Shown here piece after piece: positions 27,438 through 37,969 of a stretch of DNA of 47,988 nucleotides. The DNA is from Flavobacteriaceae bacterium (GTDB lineage Bacteria > Bacteroidota > Bacteroidia > Flavobacteriales > Flavobacteriaceae): NCBI GenBank assembly GCA_002723295.1, contig PBNP01000017.1:1-47988 (forward strand). The letters run 5' to 3'. The first letter of the stretch is position 1, and each line of letters starts with the position of its first letter. The position numbers and the translations under genes are program-made. The notes below the pieces were generated by a model. The model saw nothing but the letters and a program-made list of their open reading frames with translations, was not told the DNA's origin and made no database searches.

Positions 27438-28556
27438 ATGAGAAAATTTTTAAAAACTGTACTTTTTATAATTTTGGTCGGCTATAGTGTTATTTATGTT
27501 TCTGGTTATGGCTGGTTTTTAGAAGGCGTCACGAAAATATATTTGAGTGGACATACCACTAGCTATTTATCAGACTATGAGGTTTTTGAAAATAATTTAA
27601 TCCCCAAATCCACTTCACCTCAACCGTGGCCAATTCATAAAGATTATAATTTAAGAAAATCATCTAAACTACTTGAAAATTATCATCTGAAAACAAAATC
27701 AGTTGCTTTTTTAATAATAAAAAATGATAGTTTGTTTTACGAAAAATATTTTGACAATTATAATTTAGATTCTAAAAGTAATTCTTTTTCAATGGCTAAA
27801 AGTTTTGTGTCTGCTTTACTTGGAAAAGCAATTATGGATGGTTATGTGGAAAGTTTAGACCAACCTGTTTATGATTTTTTGCCAGAATTGAAGGGATCCT
27901 ATGCTAAGAAAGTAACTATGGGTGATTTATCAAGTATGGCTTCCGGAATGGATTGGCAGGAAGATTATTATTCTCCATTTTCGGTTACTGCATCAGCATA
28001 TTTTATAGATAATCTATCTGAATTAATACTCAATCAAAAAATTATTTCTAAACCCGGACAAAGTTTTGAATATCTGAGTGGAGCTACTCAATTACTTGGC
28101 ATGGCTCTTATAAAGGCAACAGGCAAAACTCTAAGCAGATATTTGTATGAAAGTTTTTGGGAACCAATGGGGGCTGAAAAAGATGCATTTTGGCAAGTTG
28201 ATAGGGGGAAAAATGGTGTTGAAAAAACATTTTGTTGTTTAGCAAGTAATGCTAGAGATTTTGCTAGACTTGGAAAACTTTATAAAGACTTTGGTCGATG
28301 GAATAATAAAAAATTGCTCGATTCAACTTTTATAAATAAATCTATTATGCCACGTTTTGAAGAAAGTCCCAATTATGGCTATTCTTGGTGGTTACAAAAA
28401 TTTAATGGAGATAGAGTTTTTAGAATGCAAGGTCATTTAGGTCAATATGTTTTTGTCTATCCACAAGAAAATTTAATTGTTGTAAGACTTGGGCATCTTA
28501 AAGGTAAAGATGATATTAATATATATCTAAATGAAGGAATTAATATGACTAGATAG
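27438..28556 (+). CDS. Serine hydrolase, class C beta-lactamase/penicillin-binding fold
   Basis: 372 residues with an N-terminal hydrophobic anchor or signal (about 5-25). The catalytic S-x-x-K is Ser118-Met-Ala-Lys121 (SFSMAKSFVSALLG). The second motif, normally Y-x-N, reads Tyr212-Leu-Ser214, and the third is His333-Leu-Gly (QGHLGQ). The fold is shared by class C beta-lactamases, DD-peptidases and esterases. Given the single-domain plan and the altered YxN, an esterase or peptidase is as likely as antibiotic resistance. It is the last gene of the hem-strand operon and converges on the aldo/keto reductase gene with 18 bases between. Confidence 0.87.
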   Translation: MRKFLKTVLFIILVGYSVIYVSGYGWFLEGVTKIYLSGHTTSYLSDYEVFENNLIPKSTSPQPWPIHKDYNLRKSSKLLENYHLKTKSVAFLIIKNDSLFYEKYFDNYNLDSKSNSFSMAKSFVSALLGKAIMDGYVESLDQPVYDFLPELKGSYAKKVTMGDLSSMASGMDWQEDYYSPFSVTASAYFIDNLSELILNQKIISKPGQSFEYLSGATQLLGMALIKATGKTLSRYLYESFWEPMGAEKDAFWQVDRGKNGVEKTFCCLASNARDFARLGKLYKDFGRWNNKKLLDSTFINKSIMPRFEESPNYGYSWWLQKFNGDRVFRMQGHLGQYVFVYPQENLIVVRLGHLKGKDDINIYLNEGINMTR

Positions 28557-28574
28557 TTTAAGCTTTTCTAAATT

Positions 28575-29612
28575 TTAGACAGCTGGATTTGGAATTAAAC
28601 TATGTATTCTGTCAATCTCATTTAGAACATCCATAGAGAGCTTAATTTTATTGCTTCCTATATTTTCTTTTAGCTGATTTAATGAAGTAGCTCCAATAAT
28701 TGTACTAGTAACAAAACTTCTTTCATTAACAAAAGAAAGTGATAGTTCAGCTAAACTTAATCCAATCTCCTTAGCTAAATTATAATAAAGCTTGGTTGCC
28801 TCAGAGCACTTTTGACTATTATATCTTCTAAAACTAGGAAAAAGATGTAATCTAGATCCTTTAGGCATCTTTCTGTCCAAATATTTTCCTGACAAAACTC
28901 CAAAACCAAGAGGAGAATAGGCTAAAAGTCCAATATTTTCTCTATGACAAATTTCTGCATTACCGCTTTCAAATTCTCTACATAACAAAGAATAGGGGTT
29001 TTGTATTGTTATCATCTTAGGTCTATTTAATTTTGAAGCTTGAATAAATTTCATTAATCCCCATGGGTTTTCATTAGACAAACCAATATGTCTAATTTTT
29101 CCAGACTTTATATGGCTTTTTAATATATCTAATACACTCTCAAAATTTTCAATCCATGGGTCATTATAAGAATATGTAAACCCTCTTTTTCCAAATGTAT
29201 TTGTTACTCTTTCGGGCCAATGTAATTGATAAAGGTCAATATAGTCTGTTCTTAACCTTCTTAGGCTGTCATTAATAGCTTTATCAATATTTCGTTTATT
29301 ATAACTTATATTCTTTCTTATATGTGATGTATAGTCACCAGGTCCAGCTATCTTGGAAGCTAAAATGATATCTTCTCTTTTTCCATTTTTCTTGAACCAT
29401 TCTCCAATAATTTCTTCCGTTTGGCCTTGAGTATTTGATTCGGATGGAACAGGATATAATTCAGCAGTATCCCAAAAATTAACTCCTTGATTAAGCGCAT
29501 AACCAATTTGTTCAAACCCATCTGAAATAGTGTTTTGTTTACCCCAGGTCATAGTCCCTAAACAAATTTTACTTACACTTAAATCAGTGTCAGGTAATTT
29601 TCTATATTCCAT
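28575..29612 (-). CDS. Aldo/keto reductase (Tas-like)
   Basis: 345 residues. The catalytic tetrad is visible in order: Asp and Tyr in NFWDTAELYP, Lys in ILASKIAG and His in YQLHWPE. The C-terminal IIGATSLNQLKENI segment binds NADPH. The N-terminal YRKLPDTDLSVSKICLGTMTWG and the extended loop after the Tyr (containing GQTEEIIG) resemble Tas/YghZ-type proteins. It reduces carbonyl compounds in the cytoplasm; the true substrate is not predictable. It lies 4 bases after the OmpA-family gene at the end of a leftward gene row. Confidence 0.93.
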   Translation of the reverse strand: MEYRKLPDTDLSVSKICLGTMTWGKQNTISDGFEQIGYALNQGVNFWDTAELYPVPSESNTQGQTEEIIGEWFKKNGKREDIILASKIAGPGDYTSHIRKNISYNKRNIDKAINDSLRRLRTDYIDLYQLHWPERVTNTFGKRGFTYSYNDPWIENFESVLDILKSHIKSGKIRHIGLSNENPWGLMKFIQASKLNRPKMITIQNPYSLLCREFESGNAEICHRENIGLLAYSPLGFGVLSGKYLDRKMPKGSRLHLFPSFRRYNSQKCSEATKLYYNLAKEIGLSLAELSLSFVNERSFVTSTIIGATSLNQLKENIGSNKIKLSMDVLNEIDRIHSLIPNPAV

Positions 29613-29616
29613 TAAA

Positions 29617-30513
29617 TTAATTTATATTGTTAATCAACTCAGTGATTGCATCTAATTGAGGTGTTAGAATTACCTCAATTCTTCGATTAGATGCTCTTCC
29701 TTTTTCATTATTATTTGAGGCTATAGGGAAAAACTCTCCCTTGCCAGCAGCAGTTAGGTTTTGTGGAACAATATTCTTGTTGCTTAATAACAATTTAACA
29801 ATAGCAGTAGCTCTCTTTGTTGAAAGATCCCAATTATCTTTAATTAATCCGTCACCGCTATATTGAACATTATCAGTATGTCCTTCTATTAAAATATTTA
29901 TTTCAGGGTTTTTTGCTAAAACTGATGATAATTGTTTGATAGCTTTTTTCCCTTCTTTTCCTATAGTCCAACTTCCCGAATTAAACAATAATTTGTTTTC
30001 CATCGAAACATAAACCTTACCATTTTTTTCCTCAACAGTGAGTCCATTTCCTTTAAAATTTAGTAATGCATCAGATAAGCTTTTTTTTAATAATTTAAGT
30101 TTAATCTCTTTCTCTTTCAATATTCTTTCTAATTCCTTAACTCGAGTAAGCCCTATATTTAATTCTCTCTGCTTAATATTTAATGAATCTAATAAGGCAT
30201 TGTTTTGTTTAATGCGAGCTTTAATGTCTATATCACTCTTTGATAATAATGATTGGTAATCAATCTTTAATTTTGATAGATTATTTTTTGTTTTAATTAA
30301 ACTTTTAAATACTGAATCCAATCTTTTATTTTTTATTTTAAGATCCATTTTTAGAGAGTCTATTTTTTCTTTAAAAAAGCTATTCTGTATTTCAATTACT
30401 TTATGACTTATTCTTAGGTTTGCATATCTATCTTCAATCTCGCTAAAAGTTTTAAAAGAGATACAGCTAGTTATAAAAAAACTTAAAGCAATAAATGGTA
30501 AAAGATTTTTCAT
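29617..30513 (-). CDS. OmpA-family peptidoglycan-associated lipoprotein with coiled coil
   Basis: 298 residues from the ATG at 30513. The frame extends a little into xth, but this ATG is followed directly by a lipoprotein signal with lipobox ITSC (Cys17), so it is the start. Residues about 25-155 are a long charged coiled coil. The C-terminal OmpA domain (about 165-290) has ILIEGHTDNVQYSGDG, NWDLSTKRATAIVKLL and the closing ASNRRIEVIL, which bind peptidoglycan. It is likely anchored in the outer membrane and tied to the wall. It starts 5 bases after the xth stop. Confidence 0.92.
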   Translation of the reverse strand: MKNLLPFIALSFFITSCISFKTFSEIEDRYANLRISHKVIEIQNSFFKEKIDSLKMDLKIKNKRLDSVFKSLIKTKNNLSKLKIDYQSLLSKSDIDIKARIKQNNALLDSLNIKQRELNIGLTRVKELERILKEKEIKLKLLKKSLSDALLNFKGNGLTVEEKNGKVYVSMENKLLFNSGSWTIGKEGKKAIKQLSSVLAKNPEINILIEGHTDNVQYSGDGLIKDNWDLSTKRATAIVKLLLSNKNIVPQNLTAAGKGEFFPIASNNNEKGRASNRRIEVILTPQLDAITELINNIN

Positions 30514-30518
30514 CAAAA

Positions 30519-31280
30519 TTAAAAATTTAAGGTTAATCCCACTGGACAATGATCTGAATGATAAACATTATTATTAATATATGAACTTTTAATGTTTGAT
30601 AATAATTCTTTACTAACTAAATTATAATCAATGCGCCAACCTTTATTATTTGCTCTGGAATTTGCCCTATAACTCCACCAACTATAATTATGAGGTTCAG
30701 GGTTTAAGTGTCTAAAAGAATCTATAAATCCACTATTCAAAAACTTTTCTAACCATGCTCTCTCCTCTAGCAAAAATCCAGAAACATTTTTATTCCTTAC
30801 TGGATCATGGATGTCGATAGCCTTATGACAAATATTATAGTCACCACTAATAATAAGGCGTGGGTGATCTTTTTTTAAATTATCAATGTAGGTTTGAAAC
30901 TGATCCATATATTTAAACTTATAACTTAAACGGTCAAGGTTTGTTCCAGAAGGCAAATAAAGACTCATTATTGAAAATTCCTTAAAATCAACTCTAAGAT
31001 TCCTCCCTTCACTATCAATTGATTCAACACCTATTCCGCAAACTACATTCTCTGGCTTTTCTTTAGAAAGAATACCTACACCACTATAACCCCTCTTTTG
31101 AGCAGAAAACCAATTATGATAATATCCTAAATCTTCAAAAAAAGTTGTATCAATTTGTTCTATCTGAGCTTTTGTTTCTTGAATACATACAATATCTGGA
31201 GTTGAAGATTTAAGCCATCTAATAAACCCTTTTTTTAAAGCTGCTCGAATTCCATTAACGTTATATGAAAAAATTTTCAT
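30519..31280 (-). CDS. xth: Exodeoxyribonuclease III / AP endonuclease
   Basis: 253 residues of the endonuclease/exonuclease/phosphatase fold. The motifs NVNGIRAALKKG, CIQETKAQ (catalytic Glu), SGDYNICHKAID (Asp/Asn) and YHSDHCPVGL (terminal Asp-His) are all present. It cleaves DNA at abasic sites and trims 3' ends during base-excision repair. The gene lies 22 bases after glyS and 5 bases before the OmpA gene. Start is the ATG at 31280. Confidence 0.95.
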   Translation of the reverse strand: MKIFSYNVNGIRAALKKGFIRWLKSSTPDIVCIQETKAQIEQIDTTFFEDLGYYHNWFSAQKRGYSGVGILSKEKPENVVCGIGVESIDSEGRNLRVDFKEFSIMSLYLPSGTNLDRLSYKFKYMDQFQTYIDNLKKDHPRLIISGDYNICHKAIDIHDPVRNKNVSGFLLEERAWLEKFLNSGFIDSFRHLNPEPHNYSWWSYRANSRANNKGWRIDYNLVSKELLSNIKSSYINNNVYHSDHCPVGLTLNF

Positions 31281-31302
31281 CCTTTATTAATCCTGAATTT
31301 GT

Positions 31303-32844
31303 TTAAATTTTATTAAACCACTTTTTTTGGTCTAATTTTTCATGCATAATTTTTGTGACCCCCCTTATAGAAATTCTCTCCTGTTGCATACTGTCACGAT
31401 CTCTAATAGTCACTGTATAATCTTTAACTGACTGATGATCAACTGTTATACAATAAGGAGTTCCAATAGCATCTTGACGTCTGTATCTCCTGCCAACTGC
31501 ATCTTTTTCATCATAAGAAACCATGAAGTCCCATTTTAATTCGTCTAAAATTTTATTGGCTAATTCTGGTAACCCATCTTTTTTTAATAATGGTAAAACA
31601 GCAATCTTAATAGGTGCTAATATATTAGGCAATTTCAAAACTATTCTTTTTGTTTCATCTTCAAGTAATTCTTCTTTAAAAGCTGATGAGAATACTGCAA
31701 GGAACATGCGGTCTAATCCTATTGATGTCTCAATTACATATGGAATATGGCGTTGGTTACTCTCTGTGTCAAAATACTGAAGTTTTTTGGAAGAAAGTTT
31801 TTCGTGGTTTAACAAATCAAAATCAGTCCTTGAGTGAATCCCTTCAAGTTCTTTAAAACCAAAAGGAAACTTAAATTCAATATCAGTTGCTAGATCAGCA
31901 TAATGCGCTAGTTTTTCATGATCATGAAAACGATAATTTTCTTTTGCAATTCCTAGGGAATAATGCCATTTTAATCTAGTTTTTTTCCAATAATCATACC
32001 ATTCTTTCTGTGTGCCTGGGGTAACAAAATATTGCATCTCCATCTGTTCAAATTCTCTCATTCTAAAAATAAATTGTCGAGCAACAATTTCATTCCTAAA
32101 TGCTTTTCCAGTTTGGGCAATTCCAAATGGCAATTTCATTCTGCCAGTTTTCTGAATATTTAAAAAATTTACAAAAATTCCTTGAGCGGTTTCAGGTCTT
32201 AAAAATAAATCAATAGATGATTCAGATGATGCTCCAAGTTTTGTTCCAAACATTAAATTAAATTGTTTAACGTCTGTCCAATTTCTAGACCCTGATTCTG
32301 GACATGCTATTTCAAGCTCTTCTATTAAAGACTTAAGATCAGATAAATCATCCTCCTTTAATGATATATCCAAGCGATTTGTAATTGAAGAGGCTTTGTT
32401 TTTATAATTTATAATTTTAGAGTTAGTCGATGTAAATTGTTCTTTATTAAAGTCTTTACCAAAACGTTTAGAGGCTTTATCAATTTCTTTTTGAATTTTT
32501 TGCTCAATTTTCTTTATATAGTCTTCAACTAAAACATCTGCTCTATAGCGTTTCTTGGAATCCTTGTTATCAATTAATGGATCATTAAAAGCATCAATAT
32601 GTCCAGAAGCTTTCCAGGTCTTTGGGTGCATAAAAATCGCTGCATCTATTCCAACAATATTTTTATTTAATTGAATCATAGATTTCCACCAATAATCTCG
32701 TATATTATTTTTTAATAGTACTCCATTTTGACCATAATCATAAACTGCATTGAGCCCATCATATATTTCACTAGAAGGAAATACAAACCCATACTCTTTA
32801 GCATGAGATATAACTTTCTTGAAAATATCATTTTTTTCTGCCAT
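31303..32844 (-). CDS. glyS: Glycyl-tRNA synthetase, single-chain (alpha2) type
   Basis: 513 residues. The class II motifs are seen in FLRPETAQGIFVNF, GIAQTGKAFRNEI and FIFRMREFEQMEMQYF, and the last region has GLDRMFLAV (motif 3) and the anticodon-binding domain starting IKIAVLPLL. It is the homodimeric type found in Bacteroidota rather than the alpha2beta2 form. An exact TATTTTTG promoter element ends only 4 bases before the ATG at 32844, so the mRNA may be nearly leaderless. It leads a row of four leftward genes with short gaps (glyS, xth, OmpA, aldo/keto reductase). In many databases the single-chain type is also called glyQS. Confidence 0.96.
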   Translation of the reverse strand: MAEKNDIFKKVISHAKEYGFVFPSSEIYDGLNAVYDYGQNGVLLKNNIRDYWWKSMIQLNKNIVGIDAAIFMHPKTWKASGHIDAFNDPLIDNKDSKKRYRADVLVEDYIKKIEQKIQKEIDKASKRFGKDFNKEQFTSTNSKIINYKNKASSITNRLDISLKEDDLSDLKSLIEELEIACPESGSRNWTDVKQFNLMFGTKLGASSESSIDLFLRPETAQGIFVNFLNIQKTGRMKLPFGIAQTGKAFRNEIVARQFIFRMREFEQMEMQYFVTPGTQKEWYDYWKKTRLKWHYSLGIAKENYRFHDHEKLAHYADLATDIEFKFPFGFKELEGIHSRTDFDLLNHEKLSSKKLQYFDTESNQRHIPYVIETSIGLDRMFLAVFSSAFKEELLEDETKRIVLKLPNILAPIKIAVLPLLKKDGLPELANKILDELKWDFMVSYDEKDAVGRRYRRQDAIGTPYCITVDHQSVKDYTVTIRDRDSMQQERISIRGVTKIMHEKLDQKKWFNKI

Positions 32845-32848
32845 AGTT

Positions 32849-32856
32849 CAAAAATA
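32849..32856 (-). promoter_or_regulatory. glyS: Candidate -7 element of glyS, leaderless arrangement
   Basis: On the bottom strand TATTTTTG is followed by AACT and then the glyS ATG. With start points normally a few bases after the element, transcription would begin at or next to the start codon. No clear TTG is seen at -33. Confidence 0.4.
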
Positions 32857-32931
32857 ATGCTAAATAGTTTATTAAAGTAACATTTATAATAAACAAACTT
32901 AATGTCTTAATTTAGTCAGATAATTTTGACC

Positions 32932-34542
32932 ATGAATATCAAGCACTTTTTAATATTATTTTTTTGTTTACTTTTAATTCTAGCCTGTGCTAAAAGAGGA
33001 ACCCCTACTGGTGGATTTAAAGATACAATCCCTCCAATTTTAATTAATGCATCTCCAAAAAACAAAACTACTTTTTTTGATAGTGAAAAAATAACTTTAA
33101 CATTCAATGAATATATTAAGTTAAATGACATAAATAAACAATTAATTATATCTCCCCCTATTGAGGCAAATAAATTCAAGGTTGAGCCTCAATCCAATAT
33201 TGCAAAAAAAATTAAAATAGAATTTAATGATAGTTTAAGTCTAAAAAGTAATACTACTTATACTTTTAACTTTGGAAGCAGTATTGAAGATAACAATGAG
33301 TCAAATATACTTCCGTTTTTTTCATACACACTTTCTACTGGAGAAATTATTGATTCACTTTCATTAAAGGGAAGGGTTGAAGATGCTTTTGATGATGAAA
33401 GCGAAAAATTTGTTTCATTACATTTATACCCAATAGACAGCACGCATACAGATTCAATAATTTTCAATAGTAAACCACTATATGCAGTGAACACATTAGA
33501 TACTTTAATATACAATTTCCAAAATTTACGTGAAGACAATTTTCAAATAATTGCATTAAAAGACTATAATAATAATTATTATTATGATCAAGGAATTGAT
33601 AAAATTGGTTTTACTAAAGACACTGTATATCTTCCAGGTGATAGTATTTTTAACTTTAGGTTATTTAAAGAAAATTATAATTTTAATTGGGATAGACCTG
33701 AATATGTAAATGATCATCATATAAGGTTTGGATATTTTGGAACCCCTGAGGAAGATCCTATTAAATTAATTACTCCTGTTCCTGAAAACTTTAAAACATT
33801 AATTAATAAAGAGCCAGGCAAAGACACTTTAAATTTTTGGTTTCCAGAAATTGAAGCTGATTCTTTGCAATTTTCTCTTAAAACAAAGGATAGTATTTAT
33901 AATGTAAATGTTAATTTTTATAGGCCAAAACCTGATTCTTTGATTATCAAACCAGTACAAACTAGAATTATCGAACTTAATGATACATTAAAATTCAAGA
34001 GTAATTTGCCATTAGAAAAATTCAATGAAAATTTTATAAAAGTTCAAAATATTGATTCAATGCCTGTCAAATTTGATTTAATGATAAATGAAAATTATGA
34101 TCTTGCAAAAATGTTTTTCAAATTAGAACCAAATGATGAATATACCTTGTCAATTCTTCCTAATGCCTTTCAAGACCTATGGGGAAATACTAATGACACT
34201 ATATTGTTAGTGTTTTCTACAAGATCTTATGATTCTTATGGTGAAATTAAATTCCAATTAGATTGGAAGATTAATGAACAAGCCTTTATTCTTGAACTAA
34301 TTAATACTAATAATGATGTTGTTCAAAGAATAAATAAGCGAAATGAAATAAACAGATATAGTTTTAAATATTTAGTTCCAGGAACTTATAAAGCAAGAAT
34401 CATTCTTGACAATAATGCAAATGGAAAATGGGATTCAGGAAATTATTTTAAGAAGATTCAACCTGAAAGAGTCATATATCTATCAAATGAATTGGAATTA
34501 AGGGCTAATTGGGAACTAAATGAAGTTTTTATTGTTAAATAA
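32932..34542 (+). CDS. Big_5 (Ig-like) domain lipoprotein typical of Bacteroidota
   Basis: 536 residues from the ATG at 32932; a TTG two codons upstream is not needed. The N-terminus is a lipoprotein signal with lipobox LILAC (Cys19). After AKRGTPTGGFKDTIPP comes a bacterial Ig-like domain (about 30-135) with the Big_5 pattern FDSEKITLTFNEYIKL. The remainder is rich in beta strands, with a C-terminal segment (YKARIILDNNANGKWDSG) like a carboxypeptidase-regulatory/SdrD-type fold and a Ca-binding-like D-x-N-x-N-G-x-W-D loop. It is probably an outer-membrane or cell-surface lipoprotein. Function is unknown. Confidence 0.85.
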   Translation: MNIKHFLILFFCLLLILACAKRGTPTGGFKDTIPPILINASPKNKTTFFDSEKITLTFNEYIKLNDINKQLIISPPIEANKFKVEPQSNIAKKIKIEFNDSLSLKSNTTYTFNFGSSIEDNNESNILPFFSYTLSTGEIIDSLSLKGRVEDAFDDESEKFVSLHLYPIDSTHTDSIIFNSKPLYAVNTLDTLIYNFQNLREDNFQIIALKDYNNNYYYDQGIDKIGFTKDTVYLPGDSIFNFRLFKENYNFNWDRPEYVNDHHIRFGYFGTPEEDPIKLITPVPENFKTLINKEPGKDTLNFWFPEIEADSLQFSLKTKDSIYNVNVNFYRPKPDSLIIKPVQTRIIELNDTLKFKSNLPLEKFNENFIKVQNIDSMPVKFDLMINENYDLAKMFFKLEPNDEYTLSILPNAFQDLWGNTNDTILLVFSTRSYDSYGEIKFQLDWKINEQAFILELINTNNDVVQRINKRNEINRYSFKYLVPGTYKARIILDNNANGKWDSGNYFKKIQPERVIYLSNELELRANWELNEVFIVK

Positions 34543-34556
34543 AAACTTTGTCAAAT

Positions 34557-35306
34557 TTACTTTGATTTAATTGATGCGCCTAAATATTCTCTATTCATTC
34601 TAGCTATATTTTCTAAAGAAATTCCTTTTGGGCATTCAACTTCACATGCTCCTGTATTGGTGCAATTTCCAAAACCCTCTTCATCCATTTGTTTTACCAT
34701 ATTTAAAACTCTATTAGTTGCTTCAACTTTCCCCTGAGGTAGCAATGCGTATTGTGAAACTTTAGCAGACACAAAAAGCATAGCCGAAGCATTTTTGCAA
34801 CTTGCAACACAGGCTCCACATCCGATACAGGTAGCAGCATCAAAAGCATCATCTGCATCATTCTTTTCTATTGGAATAGAATTAGCGTCTTGAGTGTTTC
34901 CAGAGGTATTTATGCTTATAAACCCACCAGCTTGTTGAATCCGTTCAAATGAAGATCTATCTACAACTAAATCTTTAATTACAGGGAATGCATTAGCTCT
35001 GAATGGCTCAATTGTAATAGTATCTCCATCTTTAAATTTTCTCATATGCAATTGACAAGTCGTTACCAATCGATCTGGGCCATGTGCTTGACCATTAATA
35101 AACATAGAGCACATACCACATATTCCTTCACGGCAATCATGATCAAATGCAATTGGATCATCTCCTTTTTGAATTAATTCTTCATTTAAAACATCCATCA
35201 TTTCAAGGAAAGACATATCAGGGGAAACATCAGAAATTGAATATTCAAATAATTTTCCTTTAACTTTTGAATTAGCTTGACGCCAAATTTTTAATGTTAA
35301 TTTCAT
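34557..35306 (-). CDS. sdhB: Succinate dehydrogenase/fumarate reductase iron-sulfur subunit
   Basis: 249 residues. The [2Fe-2S] ligands are Cys58, 63, 66 and 84 (CREGICGMC). The [4Fe-4S] set is Cys160, 163, 166 and 170 ([11 protein letters not shown]), and the [3Fe-4S] set is Cys215, 221 and 225 ([11 protein letters not shown]). It passes electrons from SdhA flavin to the membrane subunit. The gene lies 5 bases after sdhA on the same strand. Confidence 0.98.
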   Translation of the reverse strand: MKLTLKIWRQANSKVKGKLFEYSISDVSPDMSFLEMMDVLNEELIQKGDDPIAFDHDCREGICGMCSMFINGQAHGPDRLVTTCQLHMRKFKDGDTITIEPFRANAFPVIKDLVVDRSSFERIQQAGGFISINTSGNTQDANSIPIEKNDADDAFDAATCIGCGACVASCKNASAMLFVSAKVSQYALLPQGKVEATNRVLNMVKQMDEEGFGNCTNTGACEVECPKGISLENIARMNREYLGASIKSK

Positions 35307-35311
35307 TTGTT

Positions 35312-37315
35312 CTATTTATAAGATCGTGTTTTGACTTCTATTTCTTCATAATGTAATCTTTCCTTGATAAGATTAGCATCTGAAGGCTTGCCTTTATATT
35401 CCCATACTGAAACGAAATTAAAACTTTTATCATTACGTAAAGCTTCACCTTCTTTTGTTTGGAATTCCTCACGAAAATGTCCTCCACAAGATTCTGCTCT
35501 TGCCAAAGCATCTTTAGCAAATAATTCTCCTAATTCTAAAAAATCAGCTACTCTCATAGCTTTTGCAAGTTGCTCATTAAATTCATCTAAAGTTCCAGGA
35601 ACATTTATATTCTTATGAAAATCTTGTCTTAATTTTATAATTTCAAATATTGCCTCTTTAAGATCTTTTTCATTTCGAGACATTCCGCATTTATTCCACA
35701 TTACATTACCTAATTTCTTATGAAAATAATCCACTGAATTTTTTCCTTTATTATTAATTAATTTTTCCAATTGGTTTTTTATATTTTCCTCCGCATTTTT
35801 AAACTCAGAAGTTTCCGTTGAAATTCTACCAGTTCTGATGTCTCCAGATAAATAATCTCCAATTGTATATGGTAAAACAAAATATCCATCAGCTAATCCC
35901 TGCATAAGAGCTGAGGCTCCAAGTCTATTTGCTCCATGATCAGAAAAGTTAGCTTCTCCTATACAATAGCAGCCAGGTATAGAAGTCATTAGATTATAAT
36001 CTACCCAAATCCCTCCCATAGTATAGTGAACTGCCGGATAAATCATCATTGGCGTTTCATAAGGATTTTGATCTATAATTTTTTCATACATCTGAAAAAG
36101 ATTTCCATATTTTGATTTAATAACTTCTTGTCCTAATTGTTTGATTAATGAACTATCATTTTGATCTAATCCCTTCACATTAGCTTCTTCCTTGCCATAT
36201 CTTTCTATCGCAGAAGAAAAATCTAAATACACAGCCTCTCCAGTTTTATTGACTCCAAATCCAGCATCACACCTTTCCTTAGCTGCTCTTGATGCTACAT
36301 CTCTAGGCACAAGATTACCAAATGCTGGATAACGTCGCTCTAAATAATAGTCTCGATCTTTTTCAATTATTTCAGTTGGAATTAACTTCCCCTCCCTAAT
36401 TGCTTTAGCATCCTCAATGTTTTTTGGAACCCATATTCTTCCGTCATTTCTAAGAGATTCAGACATTAAAGTAAGTTTAGACTGGTGGTCACCAGAAACA
36501 GGAATACAAGTAGGATGTATTTGGGTAAAACATGGATTAGCAAAGTAAGCTCCCTTTTTATGAATTTTCCATCCTGCTGATACATTTGATCCCATAGCAT
36601 TTGTTGATAAAAAAAAGACGTTTCCATACCCTCCTGATGCAATTACTATAGCATGAGCACTATGACGTTCAAGGTTTCCATTTATAAGGTTCCTTGATAT
36701 TATTCCCCTTGCTTTTCCATCCACAATTACTATATCCATCATTTCATGACGATTGTACATCTTAATTTTACCTCTACCAATTTGTCTATTCATAGCAGAA
36801 TAAGCACCTAATAACAATTGTTGTCCCGTTTGTCCTTTAGCATAAAAAGTTCTAGAAACTAAAACCCCTCCAAAAGAACGATTATCTAATAATCCACCAT
36901 AATCCCTAGCAAATGGCACTCCTTGAGCAACACATTGATCAATTATATTTGAAGATACTTCTGCTAGACGATAGACATTAGCCTCTCTTGATCTGTAGTC
37001 CCCGCCCTTAATTGTGTCATAGAAAAGTCGATAAGTGGAGTCTCCATCTCCTTGATAATTCTTTGCAGCATTTATTCCACCTTGAGCAGCAATTGAATGA
37101 GCTCTTCTAGGTGAATCTTGAAAACAAAAGGCCTTAACATTATATCCTAATTCTGCTAATGTAGCTGAAGCAGAGGCTCCAGCAAGTCCAGTTCCCACTA
37201 CTATTATATCTATTAGTCTTTTATTAGCAGGACTTACAAGGTTTATATTACTCTTATGTGTTGTCCATTTATCAGCTAATGGCCCCTTAGGTACTTTTGA
37301 GTTTAAGTTTTTCAT
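35312..37315 (-). CDS. sdhA: Succinate dehydrogenase/fumarate reductase flavoprotein subunit
   Basis: 667 residues. The dinucleotide-binding motif [15 protein letters not shown] starts near residue 36. His73 in [11 protein letters not shown] is the expected covalent FAD attachment site. The active-site region HPTCIPVSG and the C-terminal [13 protein letters not shown] are present. The sequence is of the long Bacteroidota type of this subunit. It oxidises succinate to fumarate. It starts directly after the sdhC stop with no gap, and sdhB follows, giving the order sdhC-sdhA-sdhB. Confidence 0.98.
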   Translation of the reverse strand: MKNLNSKVPKGPLADKWTTHKSNINLVSPANKRLIDIIVVGTGLAGASASATLAELGYNVKAFCFQDSPRRAHSIAAQGGINAAKNYQGDGDSTYRLFYDTIKGGDYRSREANVYRLAEVSSNIIDQCVAQGVPFARDYGGLLDNRSFGGVLVSRTFYAKGQTGQQLLLGAYSAMNRQIGRGKIKMYNRHEMMDIVIVDGKARGIISRNLINGNLERHSAHAIVIASGGYGNVFFLSTNAMGSNVSAGWKIHKKGAYFANPCFTQIHPTCIPVSGDHQSKLTLMSESLRNDGRIWVPKNIEDAKAIREGKLIPTEIIEKDRDYYLERRYPAFGNLVPRDVASRAAKERCDAGFGVNKTGEAVYLDFSSAIERYGKEEANVKGLDQNDSSLIKQLGQEVIKSKYGNLFQMYEKIIDQNPYETPMMIYPAVHYTMGGIWVDYNLMTSIPGCYCIGEANFSDHGANRLGASALMQGLADGYFVLPYTIGDYLSGDIRTGRISTETSEFKNAEENIKNQLEKLINNKGKNSVDYFHKKLGNVMWNKCGMSRNEKDLKEAIFEIIKLRQDFHKNINVPGTLDEFNEQLAKAMRVADFLELGELFAKDALARAESCGGHFREEFQTKEGEALRNDKSFNFVSVWEYKGKPSDANLIKERLHYEEIEVKTRSYK

Positions 37316-37969
37316 TTATCCATGATTTAAATAATGAAATAATGCTATAAAGACAAAACCTAAGGGAATAATTAAAGAAAAAATAGTTGTTCCCTTCTTA
37401 ATAGCAATACTATATTTGTTATTAACCCCTATTGACTGAAAGGCTGAGTCAAAGCCGTGTAAAAGATGTAAAGCTAAAAAGACAAAAGAAATTACATATA
37501 AAACAACTCTAATTGGATTATTAAACTTATGAACTAATTCCTCATAATATCGTTCAGGGTTTTCAGGTAATATTTTCAAATACTTGTAGTCTATTTCTGG
37601 AAACCAAAAATCATAAAAATGTAATCCAAGGAAGGATAAAATAACCAATCCTGAAATTATCATGTTTCTAGACATCCATGAAGAGTTTGAAGAGCCTTTA
37701 TAAAAAGAATATTTTATATTTCTGGAACTTCTATTTATTATCTCCAAATAAAATCCCATTAAAAAATGATAAACAACACCAAAAATTAATATTGGTTGCA
37801 AAACAAACTGAACCAAAGGATTTGTTCCCATAAAATGAGATAATTCATTAAAAGTTTTTTCACTAAAAACAGATGTAATGTTTATCGTAAAATGTTGGGC
37901 AAGAAAAATTACCAAAAACAAACCAGAAATGGCCATAGTAATTTTTCGAGATACTGAAGATGAAATCAT
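37316..37969 (-). CDS. sdhC: Succinate dehydrogenase cytochrome b subunit (single-chain membrane anchor)
   Basis: 217 residues with five hydrophobic helices, the class B plan in which one polypeptide holds two hemes. Candidate heme-ligating histidines occur in the helices: LAQHFTINIT, VVYHFLMGF, LGLHFYDFW and LALHLLHGFDSAF. It anchors SdhAB and reduces the quinone (menaquinone in this phylum). It heads the sdhCAB operon; the 89-base region before it has no clear TANNTTTG element. Start is the ATG at 37969. Confidence 0.95.
   Translation of the reverse strand: MISSSVSRKITMAISGLFLVIFLAQHFTINITSVFSEKTFNELSHFMGTNPLVQFVLQPILIFGVVYHFLMGFYLEIINRSSRNIKYSFYKGSSNSSWMSRNMIISGLVILSFLGLHFYDFWFPEIDYKYLKILPENPERYYEELVHKFNNPIRVVLYVISFVFLALHLLHGFDSAFQSIGVNNKYSIAIKKGTTIFSLIIPLGFVFIALFHYLNHG

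Noticed and set aside
27438-28556. Antibiotic-resistance beta-lactamase
   Set aside because: The S-x-x-K is present, but Y-x-N reads YLS and the overall form fits the broad serine hydrolase group; resistance is not supported.
30514-30549. Longer start of the OmpA-family lipoprotein inside xth
   Set aside because: The ATG at 30513 gives a clean lipoprotein signal; the longer form buries it.
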